NCBI GenBank assembly: GCA_015680685.1
Contig: MNCI01008302.1
Coordinates: 331,931 to 395,930 of the forward strand
Origin: Gnetum montanum
Taxonomy: Eukaryota; Streptophyta; Gnetopsida; Gnetales; Gnetaceae
DNA: 64,000 nt
Reading direction: 5' to 3'
Under the pieces are notes generated by a model. It was given only the letters and a program-made list of their open reading frames with translations, had not been told where the DNA came from and searched no databases. Position numbers and translations under genes: made by a program. This document shows positions 44,851 to 56,246 of this stretch, in pieces (position 1 is the stretch's first letter; every line of letters starts with the position of its first letter).

Positions 44851-47659
44851 TGACTTCAGATCTAGATTCAAATCCTTGTCTGCAAGGTGATGAAGGCTGC
44901 ATAGTCACGTCGACCTTCGTCTTTGAGGGCAAAGGTGCATATGCAAAGGGTGAAGACGTAGGCTTGGGGATATCCTTGACAATACTTCCCTTCGACGTCT
45001 CATCTAACCAGTGTACTGTTCACCCTATGGGGCGAAGCGGTTGTTTAGCTTTGTTGAGCAAGGTAGGGGCTGTCAAAGGTGTCGGTCTCCTAATGATGAA
45101 TGGAGCTAGAGGCATTAACTGACAGGGCCACATGGCTCCGTTAACAGGTGGTGCAAAGGTGGGTGCCCATGGTGGGACTTTCAAGATGAATGGCTGCTGC
45201 GAGCTTAGACCAACCGCTGCTGGTGCTGATGCATTATGTTGAGGCACATGGATCACAAATGGCTGCTGGGGTGGCCTAGGATTACTGTCGATGCCAATGG
45301 CATTAATCATGTAACCGGAATTGTTGGTGTTAAGAGGGTCTATGTAGAAATGCATAGATTGGTTTTCAGGGCATACTGGGTTACTTTTGTCTAGCCTCAG
45401 TTTTCCTTGGTCCATTAATCTTTGGATGTCATCCTGCAACGATAGACAATAATCTGTGTTGTGGCCACACTGCTAGTAGTAGTCACAAAACCTATCTATC
45501 CTAAAACCCCTAGGAACTATAGGCTCATTTTCCAGGACCAAGGAGGGATTCCTAAGGAGCTCGCAGTAGCATTGATGTCTTACGTTTGCCTCTTCCGACA
45601 TCTACTTGTGTTGGATGTATCCACTGCCAATAGTTGCTTCAGAAGCTCTGAAGGCTTTAGAGGCAGTGGGGTGTACTTTAAGAGGTCTTTGCGCTCAAAG
45701 TTGGATTTGAGTTATGCAGATGTCTCGGGCGTAGGTGCAATAGGTAGCAGCTTGTGTGGCTAGTTTCCTGCTATTCTTGCTACAATTATTGCTAGGTTTG
45801 GGCTTGGCCTCAGTCGCCATGGTGGTCATCATGGTTGTTGGGGCTTTGCCTTTTTCCTTCTTTACGAAGGTGCTCTTGTAAGTGATGTAGGTTGGGTCTC
45901 TGCTTGCCTTGGCCGTGTCCTGTATACTCTTAGTTTGAGCGAAAGCCCAACTAAGAGAGCGAGGAGCAAGGTAGTACAGTTTGGACTTGATGAAGTTGTT
46001 CACTGCACCCTTAAAGACGGCCAGCAAGTGGGCTTCCGTGATGGGCTCGCGGATTTCGTTAAGGGTTGCACTCCATCGTTGAATAAATTTTTGGACTAGT
46101 TCTAGCAGGTCTTACTTCACGCTCATCAATTGATCCAGCGTGGTTTCTAGTTTCAAGTTCTACTTGAAGCGTGTCACGAACTGGGTCAGCAGTTCTTCCA
46201 AAGTTGAAATGGATGAGCATGGCAATGCGCAGTACCAATCTAGGGCTTTCCTAGCTAGGGACATGGCAAAGATGTGAATGATTGTGTGTGGCCATTATTG
46301 CAATAGCAGAGACTCAGACCTAAAGGTGACAAGATGCGCATTGGGATCTCCCTCCCCATCGTACTTCGTGAAGTGGGGAAGAGACATCCCTGGGGGTAAC
46401 GTCAAAATGGGGATCACAGGGCTGACAAGGTCATCCTAGTAAAATTCCATGACTTGTACCATGTCGGACCCAACAACCTTGAGGCATTTTATTTCCTCAG
46501 TGAGGGTCTGGATGAGCTGAAATGCTTAATCTAGACCCGGCAACATTGTAGGTGGCTGGGGAGTTGCAGGGGTAGCTCCCACTTGTGGCATGGTGGGGGC
46601 AATGGTATAACCCATTGGTGGTACCATTGGGACAACCCCTATGAGCGGTGTTGCTTGTGTGGTTCACCACCCAGTAGGTGGTGTTGTTGGGGCAGCAACC
46701 ACGGGTTGGGCTGCCGAATGGACTGCTTGTGTTGCCGGCAGTGTGGACCATTGCCCCGTGTTAGGTTGCACCATTTGTGAGGCTTGGTGCACTTGAGAGC
46801 ACACACAGTGTGACATTTACGATGGTTGCAGGGTAGGTAGAAAAGAAAATGGGGCCCACCATGTGGACAGGCCAGGGCCCGTCACAATGGGTGGAACAGA
46901 CGTGAATGCAGGAATAGAGGTAACAGTCACGTATGTTTGTGAAGTAGGTACGGTATGCACATGTGGCAGGGTAACGGTGATTGGCGTGTTATGTGCCACA
47001 GGGATAGACTGTTGAATAGCCTGCAAAGGGGCATTAACTGCAAATGGAACAGGCGAAATAGGCAAGAATGGATGTCGGAACACCACGGGATTGACATGGC
47101 TACCCATAGCAGCTGTAATCACGAGCTGCGGAAGCATGGGTGTAATTACAAAGGGAGCGGTGATAGACCATGGATTGGCCCAAAAAGACTGGGTAGGAGG
47201 GGCAGGAGCAGGACTGGTTGGATCTCCCTCGTCCGATTGGGAATCAAGTTCTTCCTGCCCATCCTGGAAAGTGTCATCCTGGTTGGACGTTGTGTCCTAT
47301 TGCTCCCTATTCCTAGCCAACTAGATTAGTTGGTATAGAAGCAATTGGTACGCTTATGTTAAAGATAGAGGAACGCCCGGGGTAGGAACGAATTCCTTCC
47401 CGTTGCAGTAAGCAAACTCGAAGCTACGTTTGTCCTCGAGTTCATGTACATCCAAGGGTAGATTGGCCTGCACCTTTGCACATAGGAAACTGTAACACTC
47501 GTGCTGCTGGGCCAATCCCTTAGGTCCTTGGTTTTGGATCCTGAGAGATTGATGTGCCTCCAGTGTCAAATTCAGTGGTTGTTTAGCACCAGTAGTGCCT
47601 TGAACCATGATGGAAACCTCCACGTTGAAGGTATTGGCAGCAGTCATTGAAAAAGCCAT
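44851..47659 (-). pseudogene. gag of element G
   Basis: ATG at 47,659 (MAFSMTAANTF), counterpart of F 28,969. N-terminal SLRIQNQGPKGLAQQHECYS and FLCAKVQANLP; then a Pro/Thr/Val-rich middle; capsid segments near 46,380-45,700 including LAVFKGAVNNFIKSKLYYLA and PRSLSWAFAQTKSIQDTA; nucleocapsid-like box with CGHNTDYCLSLQDDIQRLMD at about 45,470-45,410. Pieces at 47,764, 47,137, 46,027, 45,439, 44,716 and 44,251 all lie in one frame, with stops between. Confidence 0.8.
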
Positions 47660-47770
47660 TGTCAAGCAAGCAGTTATGCAAGTAGTTATGCAATAGTTAT
47701 GCAAAAAAGCACAAAATTTATGCAAAAGAGTGTGAACAAGCAAGGAAACCAAAAAATAGTGCAAAAGAAG

Positions 47771-48420
47771 GCTTTATGTCTTGCCAGGTTCCAGAGGAAC
47801 CATCGAGGCTACCGACCAGCACCACACAAGGCATAAACAACCACAAACGGGTGTCACATTCACACCAGTGCATGATAGGGTACAGGGCACGTGCAAGACC
47901 ACAGTAAGACTGGAAAGCTAGCTAGCAGCCAAGCATGCTTTGCATCTCGAAGGATCCCCAAGGGACCGTCAAAGTGACTGCTCTGTACCATGCGAGATGG
48001 GGTACAGCACGCATGCAAGAGTACCGTAAGATGGACAGGCTAACTAGCGATCAAGAAGGCATTACGGCTCGCAGGATCCCCGAGGGACCATCGAAGCGGC
48101 CACTCTGTACCACATGAAATGGGGTACAGAATGCAAGTGAGACTACCATAGGATGGGCAAGCTAACTAGCAACCATAGGCTTTATGTCTCGCAAGATCCC
48201 AGAGGGACCGTCAAGGCGACTATCCTGTACCATGCGAGATGGGTATAGCACGCACACGAGACTACCGTAAAATGAGTTAGCTAGCTGGAGATCAGAGGCC
48301 TTGTGTTCTGTGGGGCTCCCAAGGAACCGTCGAGGCGACCGATCTACACCGCATGAAGTGCAAACAACTGCAAAGGGTGTCATGTTTACACTTATGCGTA
48401 TCAGGGTGCAGAAGGCTCAT
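47771..48420 (-). repeat. 120-base tandem repeats in G leader
   Basis: Units start at 47,771, 47,938, 48,058, 48,178 and 48,298 with GCTTTATGTCTYGCAAGATC-type sequence, followed by GGGACCGTCAAGGCGAC, CTGTACCATGCGAGATGGG and GCTAGCTAG-type words. Three exact 120-base steps, the first unit longer (167). F has one such unit (about 29,040-29,200). Confidence 0.85.
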
Positions 48421-48453
48421 AGAACTACCATGACACATGAAAAAGACACCAAA

Positions 48454-48473
48454 AGGCCCTCCTTCTAGCACCA
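48454..48473 (-). promoter_or_regulatory. Candidate primer site of element G
   Basis: Minus strand TGGTGCTAGAAGGAGGGCCT, beginning with the TGG expected to pair with a tRNA CCA end, 21 bases inside the LTR end (…GTGAACA). Conserved in F and H. The tRNA is not identified. Confidence 0.5.
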
Positions 48474-49472
48474 GAAAACTATAGCAACCGAAAATGTTCA
48501 CGACTAGAAAACACCAAGGCGTCAACGGGCGTGACAGTTTCGACCCCGTACCCAAGGGAGGGCTGTGCTAGGTGTGTGCGGATATGGGGCATCCTGAACA
48601 GTCTGGTTGATCAGAAAGGGACTTAATCGACATCTATATAGCCTTTTGTAACATATACTTTTTGAAATGGAATGGAAACGCAAAATAATGCTTGAAAGTA
48701 AATAAAGCAGAAAAAAAGTGCAAGAAGCAAGAGTAAGCAAGAAATAAAGTAAAATGTGGTTAGAAAATTGCACCACTCCAAAGCTACAGGTTTGCTCTGT
48801 CAAGATGTATACATTCGGTTGCATAGCATGACAAAGTGCAGAGATCCCGAGAGTAACCAGGGCTTGTAGAGAATAGAACAGGTTGTGTGCTGACAATGTA
48901 GGGATTCTACCAAGGTGGTAGAAAGGGTATGGGACAAAATTTCATCTAAACATGCTAACTATTTGCAGTGTCAAACAAAAAGCTTACAATATCATCGCAA
49001 CGTGCCAGGGAGAGAGAGCTTGTGCGCCAGAGAAAAAAGAATAGGAGACTTAGCGAAAGAGTGCCAACTAAATTGGGGATTGGACCTCTTTTGAATGCTA
49101 TTTTTTGGAAAATTCCAAACCCTCTTAATGTTGTTTCTCGGGGTATTTATAGAGCCAAGGGTGTGCAAAAGGGACGATTTGGATGCCACACACCTTGGGC
49201 CCACGTTGACTTGTTGGCACCACACGTGTCAGGTATGACCATTGGACGTGCAAGGTCATTGTCATGCGAACCTATCATGCCATAACTGCGAGCCTACCAT
49301 GCCATAATTGCACCGTCAGCGTCTGGAGACATGTGCTAACAGTCAAATTAGGTGAAGTACATTGATGTCACACAACCACCCACATGCCTAGCTGTGCTTC
49401 GTAGCATAGCATGCTTGGCATAGCATCTTGTCGTGCATTCTGCTACATGTGTGTTGCATGTTTGCTATGCTG

Positions 49473-49494
49473 TGCTACGCTATGTAGCGTAGCA
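49473..49494. repeat. Palindrome TGCTACGCTA in G LTR
   Basis: TGCTACGCTA at 49,473-49,482 and TAGCGTAGCA at 49,485-49,494, two-base loop; perfect arms. Confidence 0.88.
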
Positions 49495-49726
49495 ACTGGC
49501 CTTCGCAAAAACTTCGTCGATTCGTGAGCTTTGCTTCTGCAAGACTTGCAAAATTGCTGATTTTGTCGTTTGAATTACCTTCTATCTCTTCCGCAAGATT
49601 GCTACACCTCGCTGCACCTTGTAGCTCAGTGAGAGGTAGTAGTAGACATGGTCCTCCGCTTCCTGATGGAAAGGGACATTGTTGAAGGGTTTGAAATTGA
49701 GCGTGAGGAACTGGTGGTGAAGCTAC

Positions 49727-49768
49727 TGCCATGCTACGCTATGTTATGTGGCATAACGTAGCATGGCA
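49727..49768. repeat. Long hairpin in G LTR
   Basis: TGCCATGCTACG at 49,727-49,738 and exact complement CGTAGCATGGCA at 49,757-49,768; inside, GTTATG/CATAAC forms a second short stem. Confidence 0.88.
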
Positions 49769-49795
49769 CCTCATTCTGCAACTGTCCTCTGAAGC

Positions 49796-49834
49796 TTACT
49801 ACGCTACATAGCGAGGCATAGCATAGCGTAGTAA
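49796..49834. repeat. Hairpin TTACTACGCTA in G LTR
   Basis: TTACTACGCTA at 49,796-49,806 and TAGCGTAGTAA at 49,824-49,834, perfect 11-base arms; extends outward as AAG/CTT past one mismatch. Confidence 0.88.
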
Positions 49835-50111
49835 ACTTCATGACTTAGAAAACTTGCCGGAATGTTCCTTGTGCATCTAGAATGCTACTGGCAACTTTGC
49901 ACCATTTCTGAGAAGGCTATCAACTAAGCAGGCTACTTAGGCAGATAGGCAAGATGACCCGTAGAGCTTGTTTACACCTAAAGTAGAAATTTTTTTGAAC
50001 TAGTTGGCCTGGACTCAGAGCGTTCTCCTCCTGATGAACTGCTGTAGTGCTTGCGTGGATTGCTAGGCCTGGTGAAGCCAGAATGACCTCACATTTTTTT
50101 GAGGTGTTTCA

Positions 50112-50549
50112 GCAATTCTATTATAGTTATTACTTGCCTATTTAGATTTTAAATTTTAAAAATATTAATTATATTTTTAATAAGCACCGTGTTTTTCTTG
50201 CAAATCATCTCAATGGTCCAATTGGAGACTTGTCAAGCCAAGTCCAATATTTTCCACTAGTAATTAATCAATGATATATTATTTTTCAACTCATACTTCA
50301 ATAATATGGTAGGGTACTACAACCACCTCTGGAGATGGACATAGACTACTTCTCCTACGATTTCAAAATCATAGAGCTACCCAAGGTAATGAGTTTGAAG
50401 AACGTGGAGCTAACCAAGACTTTCTCTTACTATGGAGATGATGTTTATTTCATGGAAATGCTGAATGATGGCCAGGAGTTATGTAATAGATGTGGACAAT
50501 TGTGGACATGGGCATTACAAGTTAGTAACTGCTAAGTGGTGGACAACAT
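50112..50549. other. Flank of element G, no known gene
   Basis: AT-rich to 50,320, then an open frame 50,335-50,535 (MDIDYFSYDFKIIELPKVMS) that I do not recognise. It could be a fragment of a host gene or chance; there is no supporting context. Confidence 0.3.
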
Positions 50550-52190
50550 GGTGGCCATTAACGATGGGAGTTATGAGCCACAATGGTTGATGGAGATGTG
50601 GGTAACTGATGTGGTTGGTGGAGGTGCAGGTGCAAGTGTAGGTGCCCACGTTCTTTTTGGATATACCATAGTAGAAATAATAACAGTAATATCAAAGAAC
50701 TAGGACTATAAAAGAAGGGACTCATGCATCCATCAGGGGGTAGCAAGCTTCCCAAGCAACTGTAGTAGCCTATTTCCTTCCTCTTGATCTGCATAGCAGG
50801 AAAATGATGGATGGTAGTTAGGCACGTGAGCATAGCACATGTGGCAAACTACACACATGCATACCAAGCAAGGGCAGTCATCAAGGCATCGAGGAGCCTC
50901 TCTCCACAACTAGAGGACACGTGAGCAAAAAATAGTCTCTCTCTCTCTCTTGGCTGTTAGCAATTACAGTAGGGTACTCTCTCTTCTTTTTATTTGCAGC
51001 AGGTGCATGCAGTAGCATGTTAGCAGTAGTGGATAGGTGATGCATGAGATAGGCTCTTGACTGTCAACTATTGTTGCTGTGCATTTGCAGTAATGCAGAC
51101 ATGATGACACATGCACAGGACATTAGACATATGGTTTTTCTCTCTGATAGGTGGCCTATCTAGGTGGTATAGACAACGAAAGATGTTCTTTCTCTTTTTC
51201 TCCTCTTCTCCCACCTGCAATGGTGTGTCTCTCTCCATTGTAGATGCTAAAAGTAGTGGGGCATATGAGGTTCTATTTCCTCTCTTTCCATAGCAACATC
51301 AACTATGTGGTAGTTGTAAAAAATATTGGTAGAAATAGACACATCTACAAAAATGCGTCAATAGCAGTGCCATTGGCGATGGCATAGCAGTGAGGCATGG
51401 GAAGTTCCATTCTTCTCTCTCCCAGCCAATGACAATACTACGGCAACAATGGTAGATGACATTAGGACAACGTGGTAGTTGTTGTTTCACTCCCATAGCA
51501 TGCAGAGTGGACACACAGACAGTTGCACTAGGCATGTTGGGTTCTATTTTCTCCTACTCATAGCAAGCTATACTCACAGTAGCAAAGGCTGCAGGGGCCA
51601 ACTAAGGAAACTAGTAGGCTATGACAGTTTCCTTCTTTTTTTGTGTTGTAGTGCATAGCTTTCTTTCTCTTTCCCAGTGCAGGTGTACATGCAGCAAGCA
51701 ACACCAATAGCCTCTTTCCTTCCTCCTAGTCTGCATGACAAGCAGGTGATCTCCCTGGGTGACGCATGATAGGTAGGTGACCTCCCAAGGTAGTAGCAGT
51801 GATCATGACAATGATGACGGCATACGTGTAGCGGGCAGTTGATGGGTACATCTCACTATTTCTCTCCCTCCCTCTTCAGTGGTGGTCAAAGTCTTCCTAC
51901 CCAATAGTGAATAGCACTGGCAATAGTAGCAGGGGAGCAGGGAAATTTTTTTTTTTTTAGTTAACTATTGTATTTTCATTAAGTCTTGGAATTCAAGACT
52001 GTTGCTCAATTTAAATTTCCAAATTTTCTAGTTTATTCACTTTTTTTTGTAACATCACATGGCCCTCTCCAACTAAGACTATTCCTAAGTTTTCATATCC
52101 ATACAAGAGGCACCTTAGGCAATAGTATCCTCAAATGAGTTTTCCCCTAGGTGTTGGTGGGTCAAAAATTTATGCCTCAATAGTTTGTAT
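50550..52190 (-). mobile_element. Repeat K, copy 3
   Basis: Reverse complement of 51,950-52,190 matches 19,298-19,515. The interior has repeats of its own (TAGCCTATTTCCTTCCTCTT at 50,766 and TAGCCTCTTTCCTTCCTCCT at 51,708) and many TGGTAG/CATAGCA words. No coding domain found. The lower end is uncertain. Confidence 0.55.
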
Positions 52191-52689
52191 ATATGGATAG
52201 TTGAGGCCAATCTTTACAGTGAATTCATCATATGTCATCATTAAGATTAATCAAGCAAACTTTTTAGCATGACTTCCTTCTCAAGAATCCACTGATCTTT
52301 GACCATAAGTACCATCCTTGTTCCTCATCAAGTCTCCTAATGTGAACCTCCACGAAAGGCAGTTCTCACATACTATACTAAACTTATATATCAACTTATT
52401 TTTTTATAAAATTAAAAAAGCAAGATTGAGCATATTGTTTAGCTATAGAGCCTTTGCCATCTTGAACTAATATGTATCCTTGTGACTAAATCATAAATAT
52501 ATATTAAAAAAATGTTTTGCTATAAACTATGGATATATAACTTTGTTAATCTAAACTAAGATTCATCAATGTCATGGGGTTAAAACTTATTAATCATGGC
52601 CCCATGCTAGCATGGGAGCATCAACACACACTTGTAACAATGCATCATGATTAATATGGGAACCTTACCCATTGCTGATTTAACATAGC
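52191..52689. other. AT-rich spacer, no gene
   Basis: Nothing recognisable between the K copy and the next LTR. Confidence 0.4.
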
Positions 52690-53728
52690 TAATGAGAAAT
52701 GGGTATTCCCTACACCCAATGATATAGATCACAAATGTTCACATGAAATCTGTCAACTTCCATGGATAGAACTAGTATGGTAGCTAGATTATTAAGCATT
52801 GATCACACATCACTGTCTTCTCACTTAGGCTAGTAGTAGCTTTATCACATATGGTTTAGTCCAAAGTGAGGCATATGATTACTAACATTGTTGGGGCCAT
52901 AAACTAACTAAATGATAACATAGAAATTAATTATTTAATTTTTTTATAATAAAATTAAATCTAAAACTATCCTAAGAATAATGAATATTTATTCCCAGCT
53001 TGTCATACATGTCTTGAACTCACATATCCACAGCTGTGATTACTAAGTGTTATGCTATAGTGTATAACAAGCAATAACACTACTAGGATTACCAAGTGAA
53101 TATGTGTTTGTGTTTGAGATTGCTTATGCTCATTCTGCTAATTGATTAATATACATAAAAATGTTAATGTTAATTAAGTACATAGAAAGTAAATTTCATT
53201 AAAAGTAAATGTGGTCTAAGTCAAAGTGTTGTAATGAATATGAATCAATCTTGATCTTACTATCATTTATGGAACGTGTCCAGGCATAATGCAACTCAAA
53301 TAAGACACTGAACAATTGACTCAAATCCACACTGGAGGCACTCATTGACTATTTGCTAAGATTATAAAGTAAAATTGCAAGAGTTTAGCTACACTATTAA
53401 CAAAAATGGTGTCAAATACGTGGTGGGTGCTTACATATTTATAGACAAATATAGACACTATGTCGATGGGGATATATTAACTCATTTGGTTGCATCAACG
53501 GGGATGTGTCAATGCAACTAAGTTATTGTAGATGTGATATAGCATCTACAATGTAGTAGCCAATTGAGATGCGTTGATGGGGATGCATTGACACATATGC
53601 AATGTAGCATCTATGATGTAGCATTTGGGGTATAACATTTGTGATATCTTAGCCAACTGATACACTTGAAAAAATGATGTTTCATCATATTTGTACAACT
53701 TAGCTATCCAACATATCAAGTTTCATCA
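52690..53728 (-). repeat. Old A-type LTR (L)
   Basis: Starts TAATGAGAAATGGGTATTCC where A, B and C have TGATGAGTGGCGAGGTACCC. GCTTTATCACATATGGTTTAG at about 52,836 matches the LTR of A (GCTTTGTCACATATGGTTTAG). Ends TTTCATCA and is followed by TACCCCCACAAC, the polypurine tract. 1,039 bases, clearly more diverged than A-C. Partner LTR not found. Confidence 0.75.
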
Positions 53729-53738
53729 TACCCCCACA

Positions 53739-55229
53739 ACTGACTAAAAAATCATCCTTGAGTTATATATAAATGGATAAAGTTTCATTACAAAAATTGT
53801 GGGGTGACCAAGACTAGATTCGCTACCATTACAAAACTAGAGTGTTGCATTAAAAAATTTTATTTGAATGAATATATTAAAACACCACCAAGAAATCTCA
53901 TGTTTCAACTTGTAAACCTCATTATTAAGCCTAAGGTTGAAATTTTATTGTAAAATGTGAAGAATGTAATCCATGAGATGCAATTTCATATACTTTAATT
54001 TTTTGGGCTACAAATGCCTCATAAGTTGTCATAGCCTCAGTCCTCAAGTAAAACAATTCATACCATGTTTATATTTTGGCTTTGGAAGGTTAAAAATGCC
54101 TTTTGGATTGCCAAAATTGGCATTTTCATGGGTTTTTGTGGGCGAATAGCCTCTACTACGCTAGAACCATCTATCCCCAACATTGCTAGTGTTGGATTTT
54201 CATTTTCCCAGCAAAACCAACATAGTTGGCACAAAACCTAGCATGGATGTTACAAAGCTAGTGTTGGAGTGGTTTGAGTTTTGGTTTCTTCACAAATTTT
54301 AGCATTCTTCTAACAACTCTAACTTTGCTACCACTAGGCTAGCATTGGTGGGAGAAGCCAACATTGGAGTGGTTGGGGGTTTGGTTTCTTCACAAATTTT
54401 AGCATTGTTCTAACAGCTGTAGCATTGCTACCACAAGGCCAATGTTGGTGGGAGAAGCCAACGTAGTTGGAAAAATACATTTACTATTTATGATAACAAT
54501 CATGGTTTTGGTGCCTTAGGGGTATCAAAGCTTACCATAAGTGAAACCTACGCTAGAGTTGAAAGCATGCCACACCTGCATGTGATATCAATCTTTCAAC
54601 AATCATGGAAAAAAATTTGTAGCAACAAATTGAACACCAATAACCTATCTAAACAAAATTCCAACACTTTGAAAATACTTTTTGAAAAACTAGTAACTAG
54701 CTGAGCATTGGAGACTCTCAGAGCAATTGCCAAATACCAAAAAGTCAAATAATTACCTTACCCATTTTTCAATCAGTTTAGCAGATCCAACCTAAGAACC
54801 AATAAAGAGTTTTAGGAGTGGAACTTTAGAGCACATAGATCATGGAGGTAACTACAAAAAGCACTCTGCTGGTTTCACTAGGACCACAACCGCTTCTCAC
54901 ATAGCTCCTTGTGCATTTTAAGCATAAAAAAACTTGTACATCTTGAAACTCTACTCTTGTAATATTTATATTGTTTGAATAGAAATCAGTAGTTCATTCA
55001 TCTATGCAAGTTTATTCAAAGTTTAATTTTTTTTTTGTTTTTCTTAGATAAGTGTTGCATTCTCAGTTAAATTATACTGCACTATTTACACTTTTTAAGC
55101 CCCTAGGTGATCGAAAAGACCATCTAGGGTGCCTTGGATCCTCTTTCTCAAAGGCACTTGGGATCCAAGATTAGGCTATTTCATCTGGAATTTTCAATTT
55201 TTCAACAAATGAATCTTTTAGGCATTACA
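53739..55229 (+). repeat. Probable 5' LTR region of H, with 102-base repeat
   Basis: Contains a two-unit tandem repeat at 54,264-54,466 (GGTTTCTTCACAAATTTTAGCATT in both units; words ≤20: TTTCTTCACAAATTTTAGCA) and many TAGCATAGTTGG/CAACGTAG words that recall the GCTACGC words of the F and G LTRs. Ends about GGCATTACA at 55,229, before the primer site. No gene. Confidence 0.45.
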
Positions 55230-55236
55230 ATTTTTC

Positions 55237-55256
55237 TGTTGCTAGAAGGAGGACCT
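55237..55256 (+). promoter_or_regulatory. Candidate primer site of element H
   Basis: TGTTGCTAGAAGGAGGACCT, 17 of 20 bases or more shared with G TGGTGCTAGAAGGAGGGCCT on its sense strand. Confidence 0.5.
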
Positions 55257-56246
55257 TCACCTGAATTTTCAACCTAAACATTTTTCAACCATTTTTCTAA
55301 AGACCAAAATTTTTCCACATTTTAAACTCTAAAATTTATGAACATCTATCTTTGAAAACCAATGTTGGTGTTCAACCCCCCACAACCAACACCTAGCACA
55401 GTTGTTGTGGGTGAGTTGGGTTTCTACATCATTTTCATAATAGTTGCTAAACTTTCTAAGGCCAGTGCAATCAACACTTGAAACAGTAATTTTTGCCCAT
55501 CAAAACTTGCATTCGAGATATCTTGAAAGCTAACATAGCCCCACCCAAACATCCAAAGCCATCTATTGTGAAATTTTGCAAAAAACCTAGCATAGTCACT
55601 CCCAAGACTCCAGCATAGTCATTGGAAAACCCAAAATTTTTTGCATTTAATGTTTCAAAACTAGTGCATCCCCTTTAAAGTAAAATATTCCTAACTTGGT
55701 TTTACCAAGCAAAAAACCATTCCCCACCACCTATCCTAGCATAGTTGGTTGGGCAATATAATAATTTACTACACACACCACATAAAAATTTCTACTATGA
55801 AATTTTGGTTGAAAGGCCAACGTAGTCATCTACAACAACCCAATGTAGCATTGGGAAAACCAACATTTCACATTTACTTTTGCAAAATCCATGCATTTTT
55901 CCAAGAGGAGATTTCACTAGCATAGTTTGGTTGAACATGAAAACCATTTCCTCTTCACCCTCCATGCGTAGACCTTATTGGTGAAGCTAGCATAGTTGGT
56001 CCTTCCAACACATCTATAACTTCCACATTTTTCCAAGTGTAATGCACATCAATGCCACTACAACCTGCATTGCACCTACAATAGCAATTTATACCATTTT
56101 CTAGCCATAATCCCTTTGCACCTTGAATAATTCCACTTGATGGAATTTTTATTTAAAAAATAATTATAAAATTTATTAAACTAATTTTAAATCTAGTAAG
56201 AATGTCTTTTAGCTAATCAATTGTATTGCCCCTCAACCTAACCAAT
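55257..56246. other. Leader of element H
   Basis: No gene; AT-rich with repeated TAGCATAGT and CCAACGTAG words. Confidence 0.45.

Larger units (their letters stand above)
34690..50111 (-). mobile_element. Element G: Tat/Ogre-like LTR element with antisense gene between protease and RT
   Basis: Minus strand order: 5' LTR 50,111-48,495; primer-site region 48,473-48,454; leader with 120-base repeats; gag-protease 47,659-43,994; opposite-strand gene 39,097-43,559; RT 38,043-37,170; integrase 37,150-36,290; 30-base tandem array 36,273-35,998; polypurine tract at 34,948-34,935; 3' LTR 34,934-34,690 (truncated). The 245 bases at 34,690-34,934 and 49,867-50,111 match throughout, which defines the two ends. 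About 15.4 kb; large sizes are usual for Ogre-like elements, which also have an intron between protease and RT. Confidence 0.82.
48495..50111 (-). repeat. 5' LTR of element G
   Basis: On the minus strand from TGAAACACCTC (50,111) to GTGAACA (48,495), 1,617 bases. TATAAATA on the minus strand at 49,144-49,151. First 245 bases are repeated at 34,934-34,690. Upstream part rich in TGCTACGC palindromes. Confidence 0.8.

Noticed and set aside
50335-50535. 66-codon frame with two Cys-rich words
   Set aside because: Open but unrecognised, no start context or neighbour; not called as a gene.
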